Shown here in pieces: positions 1-8,789 of a stretch of 64,000 nt of DNA (the stretch's first letter is position 1; each line of letters begins with the position of its first letter). The stretch is from Desulforhopalus singaporensis. Lineage in GTDB: Bacteria; Desulfobacterota; Desulfobulbia; Desulfobulbales; Desulfocapsaceae. The stretch spans positions 62,001 through 126,000 of the forward strand of contig NZ_FNJI01000006.1 of NCBI RefSeq assembly GCF_900104445.1, in the 5' to 3' direction. The notes beneath the pieces are model-generated. The model was not told where the DNA came from, did no database searches, and saw only the letters and a program-made list of their open reading frames with translations. The translations under genes and the position numbers were made by a program.

Positions 1-716
1 GTGGAGCTGCAAGTAAGAACCCTGGGCGACCAGTTGGGCGAGGCCGGCATCAGCATGTGCAGGGCGGTTTCGTATTCTTTTCTTGCTATTTCCGCACGCT
101 GTATGTTGTCACCGTCAGCCTTATTGATAACGATGGTGTCGGCTACCTCAAGCACGCCCTTCTTTATTCCCTGGAGCTCGTCACCGGCTCCGGCAATCAT
201 CAGTACCAGGAAAAAATCGACCATCGACGCCACTGTGGTTTCAGACTGACCCACTCCCACCGTTTCAATTATTACAACATCATAACCGGCTGCTTCACAA
301 ACCAACATGGTTTCCCTTGTTTTTCGGCCGACTCCTCCGAGGGTACCGCCGGAAGGCGACGGCCTTATGAAGGCGTCGGGATTGATGGCAAGTTTTTCCA
401 TACGGGTCTTATCGCCGAGGATAGAACCTCCGCTCCTGCTGGAGCTGGGATCTATGGCAAGTACCGCAACTTTGTGTCCAAGTCCGGTCAACATGGTACC
501 GAAACTTTCGATAAACGTGCTCTTTCCGGCACCGGGTACCCCGGTTATACCCAATCTCACGCCCTTGCCGGTTTCGGGAAGCAATCTGTCGACGATTTCC
601 CTGGCCAGTTCCTGATGGGCGGGAAGAGCACTTTCAATTAACGTGATGGTCCTGGCGAGCATCAGCCGGTTTCCGTTTTTAACTCCGTCAACGTATACTT
701 CTGCAGATTTTAACAT
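1..716 (-). CDS. meaB: MeaB/ArgK-family G3E GTPase, methylmalonyl-CoA mutase chaperone (3' end cut by window)
   Basis: Reading from an ATG at 716 gives 238 codons open to the window edge, so the C-terminus lies outside. A Walker A loop (GVPGAGKST) is near residue 50, followed by [20 protein letters not shown], the typical MeaB switch region, and later ETVGVGQSE and INKAD (the G4 guanine-specificity motif NKxD). These identify the GTPase that loads and protects the B12 cofactor of methylmalonyl-CoA mutase. It is the next gene downstream of the mutase on the same strand, which fits that role. A strong terminator-like hairpin lies between the two genes, so meaB expression may depend on read-through. 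Family usual length is about 310-330 residues. Confidence 0.93.
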   Translation of the reverse strand, partial: MLKSAEVYVDGVKNGNRLMLARTITLIESALPAHQELAREIVDRLLPETGKGVRLGITGVPGAGKSTFIESFGTMLTGLGHKVAVLAIDPSSSRSGGSILGDKTRMEKLAINPDAFIRPSPSGGTLGGVGRKTRETMLVCEAAGYDVVIIETVGVGQSETTVASMVDFFLVLMIAGAGDELQGIKKGVLEVADTIVINKADGDNIQRAEIARKEYETALHMLMPASPNWSPRVLTCSS

Positions 717-760
717 GTCGGTCTGTGGTGATGTACCTTGCCGTAGAATGAGTGATGCGC

Positions 761-815
761 AGAAAAACACGGCGGTTTCAGTGGAGAAGCGAGTAAAACC
801 ACCGAAACCGCCGTG
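761..815 (-). terminator. Rho-independent terminator-like hairpin between the mutase gene and meaB
   Basis: A perfect 12-bp inverted repeat pairs 768-779 with 804-815 (CACGGCGGTTTC and its complement). After one G-T pair, four more pairs close the stem (GTGG/CCAC). On the minus strand the stem is followed by TTTTT and then CTGCGC. It lies just after the mutase stop codon (839) and before the meaB start (716), so it would attenuate rather than end the operon. Confidence 0.75.
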
Positions 816-838
816 CCACCGCACAGGACGGGAAAAGC

Positions 839-2980
839 TTAACTCAGGTATTTTTCCTCGAGCAACCTAAGCGTTTTGTCGGCGGAATCGGGGATTGGCG
901 TTCCGGGACCGAAGACCGCTTTCACTCCGGCTTCGTAAAGGAAATCGTAATCCATCGGCGGGATGACGCCTCCTGCGACGACGATTATGTCTTCACCGCC
1001 TATTTTCTTCAGCTCATTGATAAGCTCGGGGATCAGTGATTTATGGCCGGCGGCAAGACTGGAGGCTCCCACCACGTGAACATCGTTCTCAATAGCCATC
1101 TTGGCAGCTTCTGCAGGAGTCTGGAACATCGGGCTGATGTCAACGTCAAACCCCAGGTCGGCATAAGCGCTGGCAACCACCTTAAAGCCGCGGTCATGGC
1201 CGTCCTGCCCCATTTTGGTCACGAGCATCCGTGGGCGCCGGCCCTGTTTGTCAAAAAACGCGTTGGTGCGGTTCTTGATGTTGTCTATGGCCCGGGTGTC
1301 TGCCACAAATTCCGACGAGTAGGCACCGGAGATACACCTTGTGGTTGCAACAAACCGTCCGAACACCGCCTCCATGGCATCTGAAATTTCTCCAACGGTG
1401 GCTCGTGCCCGCACCGCCGGCAGTGCAGCTTCAAGAAGGTTGCCGCCGCCTTCGGCCGCAGTTCTCAGATCGGCAAGAGCCTTATCAACAGCAGCCTGGT
1501 CTCTGGTCGATTTTATCTCTTTGATCCGGGCAATCTGTTCATCACGCACGGACGCCGGAACTTCGCGGATTTCAAAATCGATTTTCTCGTTGGCGAGCTG
1601 GTACTTGTTAACGCCGACAATAACATCGAGCCCCTGGTCGATTCTCGCCTGCTTTCTGGCCGCAGATTCCTCAATGCGCATCTTCGGCATGCCGCTTTCG
1701 ATCGCTTTGGCCATCCCGCCCAGCTCTTCGATCTCGTCGATTATCTTCTGGGCTTCGTCGATGATGGCGCTGGTCAGGGATTCGAGGTAGTAAGAACCAC
1801 CGAGCGGGTCTATGACCTTGGTGATGTTGGACTCATCCTGGATAATTATCTGGGTGTTTCGGGCGATCCGTGCGGAAAAGTCGGTCGGAAGCCCGATAGC
1901 TTCGTCAAAGGAGTTGGTATGCAGTGACTGGGTTCCGCCAAGTACTGCCGAAAGGGCCTCCATCGTCGTCCTGATGACATTGTTGTACGGATCCTGTTCG
2001 GTGAGGGACCATCCGGAGGTCTGGCAGTGAGTGCGCAGCATTGACGACTTGGGATTTTTCGGATTGAAGCCGGACATTGCCCGGTGCCAGAGGAATCTGG
2101 CGGCTCTTAACATGGCGATGTCCATGAAGAAGTTCATGCCGATCCCGAAGAAAAACGACAGCCGGGGGGCAAAGGTGTCGATGTCCATACCGCTCTTGAG
2201 GGCAGCCTTGACATATTCTATGCCGTCGGCGATGGTGAACGCGGTTTGCAGCACACTGTTGGCGCCCGCCTCCATCATATGGTAGCCGCTGATTGAAATG
2301 GTGTTGTACCTCGGCATATTGCTGGAACAAAACGACATGATGTCGGAAATGATCCGCATTGAAGGTTCCGGCGGATAAATATAGGTGTTCCGGGTAAGAT
2401 ACTCCTTGAGAATATCGTTTTGGATGGTGCCGCTCAACTGCTCATGCTTTACCCCCTGCTCCTCTGCGGCAACGATATATCCTGCCAGGATTGGAATAAC
2501 TGCGCCATTCATGGTCATTGAAACCGACATCTGGTCAAGCGGTATACCGTCAAAGAGTATTTTCATATCCTCTACGGAGTCGATGGCGACCCCCGCCTTG
2601 CCGATATCGCCCGCGACTCGCGGATGGTCGGAATCGTATCCTCTGTGGGTTGCCAGGTCAAAAGCTACCGAGAGCCCTTTCTGACCAGCCGCAAGCGCTT
2701 TGTGGTAGAACGCGTTTGATTCCTTGGCCGTAGAAAATCCAGCGTATTGTCGAATGGTCCAGGGACGTCCGGCATACATGGTAGCCATGGGGCCGCGAAC
2801 GTAGGGTTCCATTCCCGGCAGGGTGTTGACCGACTCCATATCCTCAAGGTCTTCGGCTGTATAAAGCGGTTTTACCTTGATCCCTTCCGGGGTCGTCCAG
2901 TCAAGGGTTTCAAGGGATTTGCCTTTCATCTGTTTCTCGGCCAGTTCTGTCCACTTTGATAAATTCGGATGTTCTGACAT
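839..2980 (-). CDS. mcmA: Methylmalonyl-CoA mutase, single-chain (catalytic + B12-binding domain)
   Basis: 713 residues. Converts succinyl-CoA and (R)-methylmalonyl-CoA using adenosylcobalamin, the carbon-skeleton step of propionate metabolism. The N-terminal TIM barrel carries the family stretches [41 protein letters not shown] and [11 protein letters not shown]. The C-terminal domain, from about residue 580, has [15 protein letters not shown] with the DxHxxG cobalt-ligand motif, then [12 protein letters not shown] and VAGGVIPP. Length and domain order match the alpha-type mutase that carries its own B12 domain. It lies 113 bp after the epimerase gene and is followed by the chaperone gene meaB. 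The cbiA gene near 59100 would help supply its cofactor. Confidence 0.97.
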   Translation of the reverse strand: MSEHPNLSKWTELAEKQMKGKSLETLDWTTPEGIKVKPLYTAEDLEDMESVNTLPGMEPYVRGPMATMYAGRPWTIRQYAGFSTAKESNAFYHKALAAGQKGLSVAFDLATHRGYDSDHPRVAGDIGKAGVAIDSVEDMKILFDGIPLDQMSVSMTMNGAVIPILAGYIVAAEEQGVKHEQLSGTIQNDILKEYLTRNTYIYPPEPSMRIISDIMSFCSSNMPRYNTISISGYHMMEAGANSVLQTAFTIADGIEYVKAALKSGMDIDTFAPRLSFFFGIGMNFFMDIAMLRAARFLWHRAMSGFNPKNPKSSMLRTHCQTSGWSLTEQDPYNNVIRTTMEALSAVLGGTQSLHTNSFDEAIGLPTDFSARIARNTQIIIQDESNITKVIDPLGGSYYLESLTSAIIDEAQKIIDEIEELGGMAKAIESGMPKMRIEESAARKQARIDQGLDVIVGVNKYQLANEKIDFEIREVPASVRDEQIARIKEIKSTRDQAAVDKALADLRTAAEGGGNLLEAALPAVRARATVGEISDAMEAVFGRFVATTRCISGAYSSEFVADTRAIDNIKNRTNAFFDKQGRRPRMLVTKMGQDGHDRGFKVVASAYADLGFDVDISPMFQTPAEAAKMAIENDVHVVGASSLAAGHKSLIPELINELKKIGGEDIIVVAGGVIPPMDYDFLYEAGVKAVFGPGTPIPDSADKTLRLLEEKYLS

Positions 2981-3093
2981 CTTCTACTCCTTGTTAGCTG
3001 TTTCTGTACATTTCCCACCACCAGGAGAGTTGAATCAACAGGTGGTAATGACTGGTTGACCGGTCTGTAGAGATTGACTCTAAAGAGTTGCGC

Positions 3094-3498
3094 TTAGTCA
3101 CGCTGGCAGAGCTCGACCAGGACGCCGCCGGTGGCTTTGGGGTGGAGAAAGGCAATCTTGGCTCCTCCTGCGCCAATCCTCGGTTTCTGGTCGATGAGCT
3201 GGATGCCTTTTTCCTTCAACTCCTCAAGGGCCGCCTCAATGTCGGCAACCCGGAACGCCACGTGCTGAAACCCCGGTCCCTTCTTTTCGATGAACTTGGC
3301 CACAGGTCCGTCAGGGGATGTCGATTCGAGCAGCTCGACTTCACTTTCACCTACCGGGAAAAATGCGGTCGTAACTTTCTGGGTATCTACGGTTTCCGCA
3401 CCTTCGAATTTCAGGCCGAGGATATCGCTCCAGAAGGTCTTGCCGTCATCGATTGAGTTAACCGCTATACCCAAATGGTCTATCTTGAGAATCTCCAT
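3094..3498 (-). CDS. mce: Methylmalonyl-CoA epimerase
   Basis: 134 residues, usual length for the vicinal-oxygen-chelate epimerase. Interconverts (S)- and (R)-methylmalonyl-CoA, supplying the right isomer to the mutase. Visible features are DHLGIAV at the N-terminus (first metal His), a central GFQHVAFRV (second metal His) and the C-terminal GGVLVELCQ (metal Glu), in the order expected for two beta-alpha-beta-beta-beta repeats. Start at ATG 3498 follows a GGAGGAACAAT ribosome site. It sits between the tetR and mutase genes in the propionate operon. Confidence 0.96.
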   Translation of the reverse strand: MEILKIDHLGIAVNSIDDGKTFWSDILGLKFEGAETVDTQKVTTAFFPVGESEVELLESTSPDGPVAKFIEKKGPGFQHVAFRVADIEAALEELKEKGIQLIDQKPRIGAGGAKIAFLHPKATGGVLVELCQRD

Positions 3499-3549
3499 AT
3501 TGTTCCTCCAAAATCAGATTTGTTGTTGGGCGTTGGTGCCATCGATTTT

Positions 3550-4161
3550 TTACGAAGTGGATTTGGGACCAAAATTGTCGGGGTTGGCCATTCCCTGCCA
3601 AACCATTTCAAACATTATGTTCGCCTGCGCGGTGAGAGAACCTTTTTTGCCTCTCAGTATCCACATGAAAAAACTCCTCTGCACAAAGCCCATCAGAAAA
3701 TCAAGCAGCGTGCCTGCCCTAACGTAGGGGTTAAGGATGCCCTCATCCTGTCCCTGCCTCAATACATCGATCATCAGGCTCATCATCCGCGGCTGGTCAA
3801 AAGTTGAATCGGCCATCCAGGTTTTCATCGGCAGTGTCATGAAAACTATTTTCCCGAGCCCTTCGTGCCGCTCATAGTAGTCCAGCTGCAACCAGAAAAC
3901 TTTTCGCAGTTTTTCCTTGAGGTTTTCAATGCCCTGCAGGTGATCTACGATGCGATCGGTCAATTTGCCCATCCAGATATCAACGAAGGCGAAGACGAGC
4001 TGCTCCTTGGAACCGTAGTGTTTATAGATGGTCGTGAAGCTGACCCCTGCCTTGTGCGCAATGTCGCGAATTGAAGCACGGTGGAAATCGGAGTTTGAAA
4101 AAATCTCCAGCACGGCATTTTCGAGTCGCTTATGAATGTCACCACTGAGTTGGTCAGCCAT
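3550..4161 (-). CDS. TetR-family transcriptional regulator of the propionate operon
   Basis: 203 residues. The N-terminal 50 residues form a TetR helix-turn-helix: FHRASIRDIAHKAGVSFTTIYKHYGSKEQLV, quoted here in part as DIAHKAGVSFTTIYKHYGSK. The rest is an all-helical ligand domain with no assigned ligand; an acyl-CoA is plausible from context. It lies inside the methylmalonyl-CoA operon, 51 bp before the epimerase. The palindrome TGTAAC-N3-GTTAC(A/T) at 4319, upstream of this gene, recurs at the operon promoter (7479), which points to control of both by this protein. The ribosome site before ATG 4161 is weak. Confidence 0.9.
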   Translation of the reverse strand: MADQLSGDIHKRLENAVLEIFSNSDFHRASIRDIAHKAGVSFTTIYKHYGSKEQLVFAFVDIWMGKLTDRIVDHLQGIENLKEKLRKVFWLQLDYYERHEGLGKIVFMTLPMKTWMADSTFDQPRMMSLMIDVLRQGQDEGILNPYVRAGTLLDFLMGFVQRSFFMWILRGKKGSLTAQANIMFEMVWQGMANPDNFGPKSTS

Positions 4162-4194
4162 GGGATATCATATAGGTTGGGAGTGTTGTTTTAT

Positions 4195-4326
4195 TTATTT
4201 GTTTGCAGCGCCGAGTCGGCAGGCTGCGAAAAAATGGTTGTTTGTGTCAGTTTTCTCAATGCAACTCTGCTTGCCGGTGTCTGGGGACCCAGCTGCCCTG
4301 GTGCTGCGAGAGTAGTTGTGTAACAT
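4195..4326 (-). CDS. Possible 43-residue small ORF in the tetR leader
   Basis: On the minus strand AGGAG lies six bases before an ATG at 4326, followed by 43 codons and TAA at 4197-4195. The start codon is embedded in the palindrome at 4319-4333, so a bound regulator would also block it. The predicted peptide is hydrophilic and has no recognisable family features. It may be a chance ORF; the ribosome site is its only support. Confidence 0.2.
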   Translation of the reverse strand: MLHNYSRSTRAAGSPDTGKQSCIEKTDTNNHFFAACRLGAANK

Positions 4327-4333
4327 TGTTACT
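4319..4333. promoter_or_regulatory. Putative TetR operator, copy upstream of tetR
   Basis: TGTAACATTGTTACT: half-sites TGTAAC and GTTACt around a 3-bp centre. It matches the perfect copy at 7479-7493 at all arm positions but the last. It lies 158 bp upstream of tetR, which suggests autoregulation. Confidence 0.55.
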
Positions 4334-4520
4334 CCTCTCTTTCTAAATTATTATCGTTGATTTTTCAAGAAAAATCGCAATAGACTCGCGTTTGCCAAGG
4401 AAGAATTTCGGTTGCATAAAACGGTTGTTGTACCTCCGTTGTAAACGAGCGGCCAATTAGATCCGGGTCCACAGGTGTAAAACAGCCGATCAATGATTTC
4501 AGGCTACGGGCAGGCTGCTG

Positions 4521-5684
4521 TCAGCCGCCGAAAAGGGAAAGCAGTACCCCGGCCGAAATCGCAGAGCCGATGACTCCGGCTACGTTGGGTCCCATGGCGT
4601 GCATCAGCAGAAAATTGCCGGGATCTTCTTTTTGCCCTACAACCTGTGAAACCCTGGCGGCCATCGGTACCGCCGAGACTCCGGCCGAGCCTATGAGAGG
4701 GTTGATGTTGAGATTGAACAGTTTATTCATCAGTTTGGCCAACAGAATTCCTGACGCGGTGCCGATCGCAAAAGCGGTAACGCCGAGAGCGAGGATTGCA
4801 AGGGTTTCAATTTTCAAGAACTGTTCCGAGGTGGCGGTGGCGCCGACAGTTACTCCGAGGAATATGGTGATAATGTTGATCAGCGCGTTTTTTGCCGTAT
4901 CTTCAAGCCGACCGACTACGCCGCATTCCCTGAAGAGGTTGCCGAGCATCAGCATGCCGATCAGTGTCGCCGCTGGCGGTACCATGAGCGAAACCACGAC
5001 GGTAACGATGATCGGGAAAAAGATTTTCTCTTTCTGGCTCACCTCTCGCAACTGGGTCATCCTGATGACCCGTTCCTTTTTGGAGGTGAAAAGCCGCATG
5101 ATGGGCGGCTGGATTATCGGTACCAGGGCCATGTAGGAATAGGCGGAGATAGCGATTGGTCCCAGAAGGTGAGGGGCAAGCTTTGAAGAGAGAAAAATTG
5201 CCGTGGGGCCGTCAGCGCCGCCGATGATGCCGATGGAGGCTGCTTCCTGGGCGGTAAACAGTCCCGAGCTGATCGCCCCGATAAAGGTGATGAAAATGCC
5301 GAACTGGGCGGCGGCTCCGAGAAGGAGGGATTTGGGGTTGGCAATCAGGGGGCCGAAGTCGGTCATGGCCCCAACGCCCATGAAGATAAGGGGCGGAAAG
5401 ATGCCAAGATGGTCTCCCTGGAACAGGTAGTAGAGCAGTCCTCCGGGTTCTACCGTATGTACGATGTTGTCCTTTATTTCCAGTACGGGTTCCGCCATCA
5501 ACCCGGCAAAGGGGAGGTTGGTGAGCAGTACCCCGAAAGCGATGGGGACCAGCAGCAGGGGTTCGAATTTTTTCACTATTGCCAGGTAAAGTAGAACACA
5601 AGCTACTGCCAGCATTGCAACAGTACCTGCAGTTATGCCGTAAAATCCAGTAGATTTGGAAAATTCCAGTAAGGCTTCCAGCAT
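4521..5684 (-). CDS. Na+-translocating decarboxylase beta subunit (OadB/MmdB/GcdB family)
   Basis: 387 residues, polytopic inner-membrane protein that couples decarboxylation of carboxy-biotin to Na+ export. Family hallmarks are intact: [39 protein letters not shown] (with the Na+/proton-site Asp), [35 protein letters not shown] and the C-terminal [14 protein letters not shown]. The start at ATG 5684 is chosen over one 24 codons upstream because TAACAGGAGACCG precedes it directly and the upstream option would overlap the biotin-carrier gene. In the propionate operon it would decarboxylate methylmalonyl-CoA-derived carboxybiotin or run in reverse to drive carboxylation with a sodium gradient. 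Confidence 0.94.
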   Translation of the reverse strand: MLEALLEFSKSTGFYGITAGTVAMLAVACVLLYLAIVKKFEPLLLVPIAFGVLLTNLPFAGLMAEPVLEIKDNIVHTVEPGGLLYYLFQGDHLGIFPPLIFMGVGAMTDFGPLIANPKSLLLGAAAQFGIFITFIGAISSGLFTAQEAASIGIIGGADGPTAIFLSSKLAPHLLGPIAISAYSYMALVPIIQPPIMRLFTSKKERVIRMTQLREVSQKEKIFFPIIVTVVVSLMVPPAATLIGMLMLGNLFRECGVVGRLEDTAKNALINIITIFLGVTVGATATSEQFLKIETLAILALGVTAFAIGTASGILLAKLMNKLFNLNINPLIGSAGVSAVPMAARVSQVVGQKEDPGNFLLMHAMGPNVAGVIGSAISAGVLLSLFGG

Positions 5685-5697
5685 GATCGGTCTCCTG

Positions 5698-6102
5698 TTA
5701 AGATGATACCACAACCAGGCTCTGGCCGGCGTTAACAGACGCGCCTTCAGAGACATTGATTTCTGCTACGGTCCCATCCCCGGGAGCCTGGATTTCGTTC
5801 TCCATCTTCATGGCTTCAAGAACCAGGAGGGTCTGGCCTTTGGTAACCTTTTCTCCGAGTTTTACCATTACCCGTAAGACTGTACCCGGCATGGGGGCGT
5901 TGATGGCGCCATCTCCCGCCGGCGCGGGTGTGCTTGCAGGTGCGGGTTTTGCAGGCGCTTGCCGTGCTGGCTGGACTGGTGCGGTCGGGCGGGGGGCAGG
6001 ATTGGGGGCTGATGTCGCAGGACCACTGGTGCTGGTTTGCTGTAACTCTTCAATCTCTACTCTGTATTCGCTGCCGTTTACCACTACTCTGAATATTTTC
6101 AT
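5698..6102 (-). CDS. Biotin carboxyl-carrier subunit of a Na+-pumping decarboxylase
   Basis: 134 residues. A short N-terminal segment is followed by an Ala/Pro-rich flexible linker (about residues 25-65) and a C-terminal biotinyl domain with EAMKMENEI, the biotin-attachment Lys motif. [18 protein letters not shown] and [15 protein letters not shown] are the two half-barrel repeats. It carries the carboxyl group between the carboxyltransferase and the OadB-like pump. The gene ends 13 bp before oadB and follows the OadG-like gene by 24 bp, the standard gamma/delta/beta layout. Confidence 0.95.
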   Translation of the reverse strand: MKIFRVVVNGSEYRVEIEELQQTSTSGPATSAPNPAPRPTAPVQPARQAPAKPAPASTPAPAGDGAINAPMPGTVLRVMVKLGEKVTKGQTLLVLEAMKMENEIQAPGDGTVAEINVSEGASVNAGQSLVVVSS

Positions 6103-6126
6103 CTTCGGTGTCCTTTCGGTTGTCGA

Positions 6127-6543
6127 CTACAATCTGTTGTTCATCTGTTCCACAAGGCCAGCCCTGTTCCAGGCTGGGGTATCGTGTTCGACGCGTTGGA
6201 TGTTTTTTATAACGATGCCGGATGGCGGCACCTTCAGGACCAGGGCCAGGGAGGCTGTTATCGCCGCCACCAGCTCCAGGTCGTCGGTCTCGGGGCGCTC
6301 TGGTTCTTCCGGGGCTGCTGGTGCGACCTGGTCGAATTTCTTGACGGAGGTGGTGACAGCTCTTTTCGGGTGAAGGATTCTGTTTGTCCAGGAGATGATG
6401 AAGAGCAGAATGATCAGTGCCGCAAAGGTTATTCCCATCCCCAGGATAGTGGTGATAACACTTGCTGTCATCTTATCAGAGAAAGCAAGCCCTTTGACAA
6501 TTGAAGGGTTGGCGAATTGAGCCAGAAGTTCTGTTGCTGTCAT
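6127..6543 (-). CDS. OadG-like small membrane subunit of Na+-pumping decarboxylase
   Basis: 138 residues. One transmembrane helix (VITTILGMGITFAALIILLF, about residues 28-50) is followed by a Pro/Glu-rich linker and a C-terminal LELVAAITASLALVL-like segment typical of OadG/MmdD subunits, which hold the cytoplasmic carboxyltransferase and biotin carrier to the membrane pump. It lies 15 bp downstream of the decayed carboxyltransferase gene. With no intact carboxyltransferase here, its soluble partner must be encoded elsewhere if the complex works. Confidence 0.9.
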   Translation of the reverse strand: MTATELLAQFANPSIVKGLAFSDKMTASVITTILGMGITFAALIILLFIISWTNRILHPKRAVTTSVKKFDQVAPAAPEEPERPETDDLELVAAITASLALVLKVPPSGIVIKNIQRVEHDTPAWNRAGLVEQMNNRL

Positions 6544-6558
6544 AGCGGTGTCCTCTTG

Positions 6559-7053
6559 TTATAATGACAGGTTGCCGTGTTTTTTGCCGGACGTTTTGCC
6601 CGTTTGCCTTTCGGCATGTTGCAAGCGTCGGTGATTCTCTGGCGGGTTGTGCGGGGGGGCTGCGACGTCATTCACGAAACCGTGTTCGGCCCCTTTGTGT
6701 GGAGTTGCGAATTTGGCACAGTGTCCTTCCAGTATTTGCTGTTGTGCAGCTTTTCCCTTTATTCTTGCAGGCCCTGTTGCCGGGTTTGCAGCGAGATGGG
6801 GCTGGTATTGGAGGAATTTGCCGTTTTTAACGATGTGAATTGGTGCGTCGGTTATTTCAGAGGGGCCGGTGGTGGCGAAATACCGGGAATATGGGGAAAA
6901 GATCCGGCAATCAAGCTGGTCGCAACCCTTGACCGCCGACTCTGGCTCAAGGGTCATCTTGCCTGTGGTGCGCTGCTGTTCGATTCCTCCCGCTCCTCCC
7001 TGACCGATTTTTTCTTTTTCCTGCCGCAGGGATTCGCTGTTATCCAGAGACAT
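6559..7053 (-). pseudogene. Gutted methylmalonyl-CoA decarboxylase/propionyl-CoA carboxylase carboxyltransferase (mmdA-like remnant)
   Basis: An open frame of 164 codons with a good ribosome site (AAGGAG, 8 bases before ATG 7053) in the position where the roughly 510-residue alpha subunit is normally encoded. Three blocks match the family. Residues 8-34 resemble its N-terminus (GGIEQQRTTGKMT). Residues about 67-101 resemble the mid-protein NGEYYEVQP-type segment (VKNGKFLQYQPHLAANPATG). Residues 113-164 match the C-terminus (KFATPHKGAEHGFVNDV, then KKHGNLSL). About 350 residues are absent, including the acyl-CoA and biotin pockets, so it cannot be a working carboxyltransferase. Genuine decay by successive deletions is most likely; a short derived protein cannot be excluded. 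Alignments were made from memory of the family. Confidence 0.75.
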
Positions 7054-7267
7054 GTCTTGAGCTCCTTGATAGTCTTGTATCCGGCTGATGCTTCAGTATT
7101 GCCAGGGTGGTTCGGCCGATGCCACCTGCTCTAATTTTATGGCTGGACCGATGGTCCGCGCCTGTTCCACTCTCCTGTTCTTGTTTTTTGGCTCGCTATC
7201 GATGGTGCGGCGGGTTGAAAAAACACCGCTTTCTTTGTTCGTGCTGTTTCGTTGACGTGGTCATCCG

Positions 7268-7282
7268 TCTAACGTTGTTACT
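7268..7282. promoter_or_regulatory. Putative TetR operator, degenerate copy in operon leader
   Basis: TCTAACGTTGTTACT shares the TAAC-N3-GTTAC core with the copies at 4319 and 7479. It lies within the predicted 5' leader of the propionate operon. Confidence 0.45.
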
Positions 7283-7478
7283 TTATCTGTCTGGCAGTGA
7301 AAAATATCAGAGACCAGGATCGCAATGCCGTTCAAAGATACCATATCTCGCCGATAAAAAGACAATTTTTATTTATTTTAGTATTGTTGTTTTTGTTCTG
7401 CTGATCGCCGTAATGTTCTAGATATGCACTAAAAAATAAGAACAAAATAAAAAATAGTTATTGTGTTTTGGGCCGATG

Positions 7479-7504
7479 TGTAACAACGTTACATAACGTA
7501 GTTA
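7479..7504. promoter_or_regulatory. Putative tandem TetR operator at propionate-operon promoter
   Basis: TGTAACAACGTTACA (7479-7493) has perfect TGTAAC/GTTACA arms. It is followed directly by TAACGTAGTTA (7494-7504), the same TAAC-N3-GTTA core. The second copy covers the predicted -10 hexamer of the minus-strand promoter and the first lies around the start point, a classic repressor position. Confidence 0.6.
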
Positions 7505-7528
7505 ATGTATTGGCCGATTATTTGTCAA
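7500..7528 (-). promoter_or_regulatory. Predicted sigma-70 promoter of the propionate operon
   Basis: On the minus strand TTGACA (7528-7523) is a perfect -35. A 17-bp spacer leads to TTAACT (7505-7500), a weak -10 that overlaps the tandem palindromes. Confidence 0.5.
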
Positions 7529-7767
7529 GGGAAATTGAGAAAAGTATAAATTATTTTGTTTAAAAAACTGATGAGAAAATGTTCTGGTGAGAGTGCGGGA
7601 GGCAAGATTATCATAACAATTTTTTGTTGCTGGCAAACCTGCCGCACTCTGTGGTGGTGATAGCTCGCGTTAAATATCGGGCGATCCGGTTATAATTACG
7701 TGTTATAATGCTTTATTGGATTTTCCCATCACATGGAACAGGTGCCGAAAAGTTCAGGAGGAATATC

Positions 7768-8772
7768 ATGGAAACTGTAAAATTTCGGGCGATGGTTGTC
7801 GAGCAGACCGGTGAAAACAGCTATCGAAGATCCATACAATACAGAACATTGAGACAACTGCCAGAAGGTGATGTGCTGATCAGGGTGGCATACTCTTCAC
7901 TCAATTACAAGGACGCACTTTCGGCAACCGGCAACAGGGGTGTTACCAGGAATTTTCCCCACACCCCGGGCATCGACTGCGCAGGGGTTGTGGAGTCGAG
8001 CCGGTTGGACCGGTTTAAACAAGGCGATAGGGTCATTGTCACCAGCTATGACCTGGGAATGAACACCGCCGGAGGGTTCGGGGAGTATATAAGAGTACCG
8101 GGTGACTGGGTCGTTTCGCTCCCGGATGGTCTCAGCCTGCGGGACAGCATGGTTTACGGCACCGCGGGTCTTGCAGCGGCGATGTCGGTATATGCTCTTG
8201 TTAAAACGGTAAAGCCGGAAGACGGCGACGTCCTCGTTACCGGAGCAAGCGGCGGTGTCGGCTCGATTGCCGTTGCCCTGCTGGCGAAGCTGAATTACCG
8301 GGTAGTCGCGGTTACAGGGAAGAAGGACGCTGCCGGTTTTTTGACAAACCTGGGGGCAGCCGGTATCATAAGCAGGCAGGAGGCCCTGGCGGGTAGCGAC
8401 AAGCCTATTGGTAAAGCTCTGTGGGCAGGGGTTGTCGACACGGTGGGAGGGGAGATTCTCGCGTCTGCACTGAAGTCGACCGGGACGAACGGGGTTGTGA
8501 CCTGTTGCGGCAATGTGGCCTCCGCCGAACTGGCGATCAACGTTTATCCTTTTATTCTTCGGGGAGTCTCTCTGGTGGGGATTGACACCCAGAACTGCCC
8601 GATGGATCACCGGGTCTCCATCTGGAACAGGTTGGCAGGCGACTGGAAAATTGACCGTTTGCAAGAGCTTGCAAGGGAGGTCGGACTGGACCGATTGAGT
8701 GGAGAGATAGATCGTATTCTCCACGGAGAGCAGAGAGGCAGGGTGGTGATCCACGTAAATGAAGATATATAA
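7768..8772 (+). CDS. YhdH/AcuI-type zinc-free medium-chain oxidoreductase (acrylyl-CoA reductase-like)
   Basis: 334 residues. GroES-like N-terminal domain (YSSLNYKDALSATGNRGVTR, TPGIDCAGVV) and NADPH-binding Rossmann domain with VLVTGASGGVGSIAVALLAK near residues 150-170. This subfamily includes YhdH and AcuI, which reduce acryloyl-CoA to propionyl-CoA with NADPH; the substrate here is inferred. The start at ATG 7768 is preceded by CAGGAGGAATATC. It is divergent from the propionate operon and shares its operator-containing upstream region, which fits a propionyl-CoA-linked role. The HDAC-like gene follows after 17 bp. Confidence 0.88.
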   Translation: METVKFRAMVVEQTGENSYRRSIQYRTLRQLPEGDVLIRVAYSSLNYKDALSATGNRGVTRNFPHTPGIDCAGVVESSRLDRFKQGDRVIVTSYDLGMNTAGGFGEYIRVPGDWVVSLPDGLSLRDSMVYGTAGLAAAMSVYALVKTVKPEDGDVLVTGASGGVGSIAVALLAKLNYRVVAVTGKKDAAGFLTNLGAAGIISRQEALAGSDKPIGKALWAGVVDTVGGEILASALKSTGTNGVVTCCGNVASAELAINVYPFILRGVSLVGIDTQNCPMDHRVSIWNRLAGDWKIDRLQELAREVGLDRLSGEIDRILHGEQRGRVVIHVNEDI

Positions 8773-8789
8773 AACAACGAGACTGGGGT

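Larger units (their letters stand above)
4162..4520. other. Gap between the oadB-like gene and tetR, with operator copy and possible small ORF
   Basis: The 359 bp between the pump gene and tetR hold one copy of the TGTAAC-type palindrome (4319-4333) and a 43-codon minus-strand ORF (4326-4195) that begins inside that palindrome. An AT-rich stretch near 4345-4385 could hold a tetR promoter but no good consensus pair is visible. No tRNA or other gene is apparent. Confidence 0.5.
7054..7767. other. Divergent regulatory region between the propionate operon and the oxidoreductase operon
   Basis: 714 bp with no convincing gene. The minus-strand promoter and tandem palindromes lie at 7479-7528 and a further palindrome at 7268-7282. 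This gives the operon a 5' leader of about 440 bases before ATG 7053. Two TATAAT hexamers (7691-7696, 7704-7709) could serve the plus-strand gene at 7768, but no good -35 partner is seen. Part of 7054-7300 is GC-rich and may be eroded coding sequence. Confidence 0.6.

Noticed and set aside
4521-5756. Longer OadB-like start, 24 codons upstream
   Set aside because: It overlaps the biotin-carrier gene and lacks the clear AGGAGA site found before 5684.
7897-8754. 285-codon minus-strand ORF opposite the YhdH-like gene
   Set aside because: Antisense frame of a well-supported oxidoreductase.
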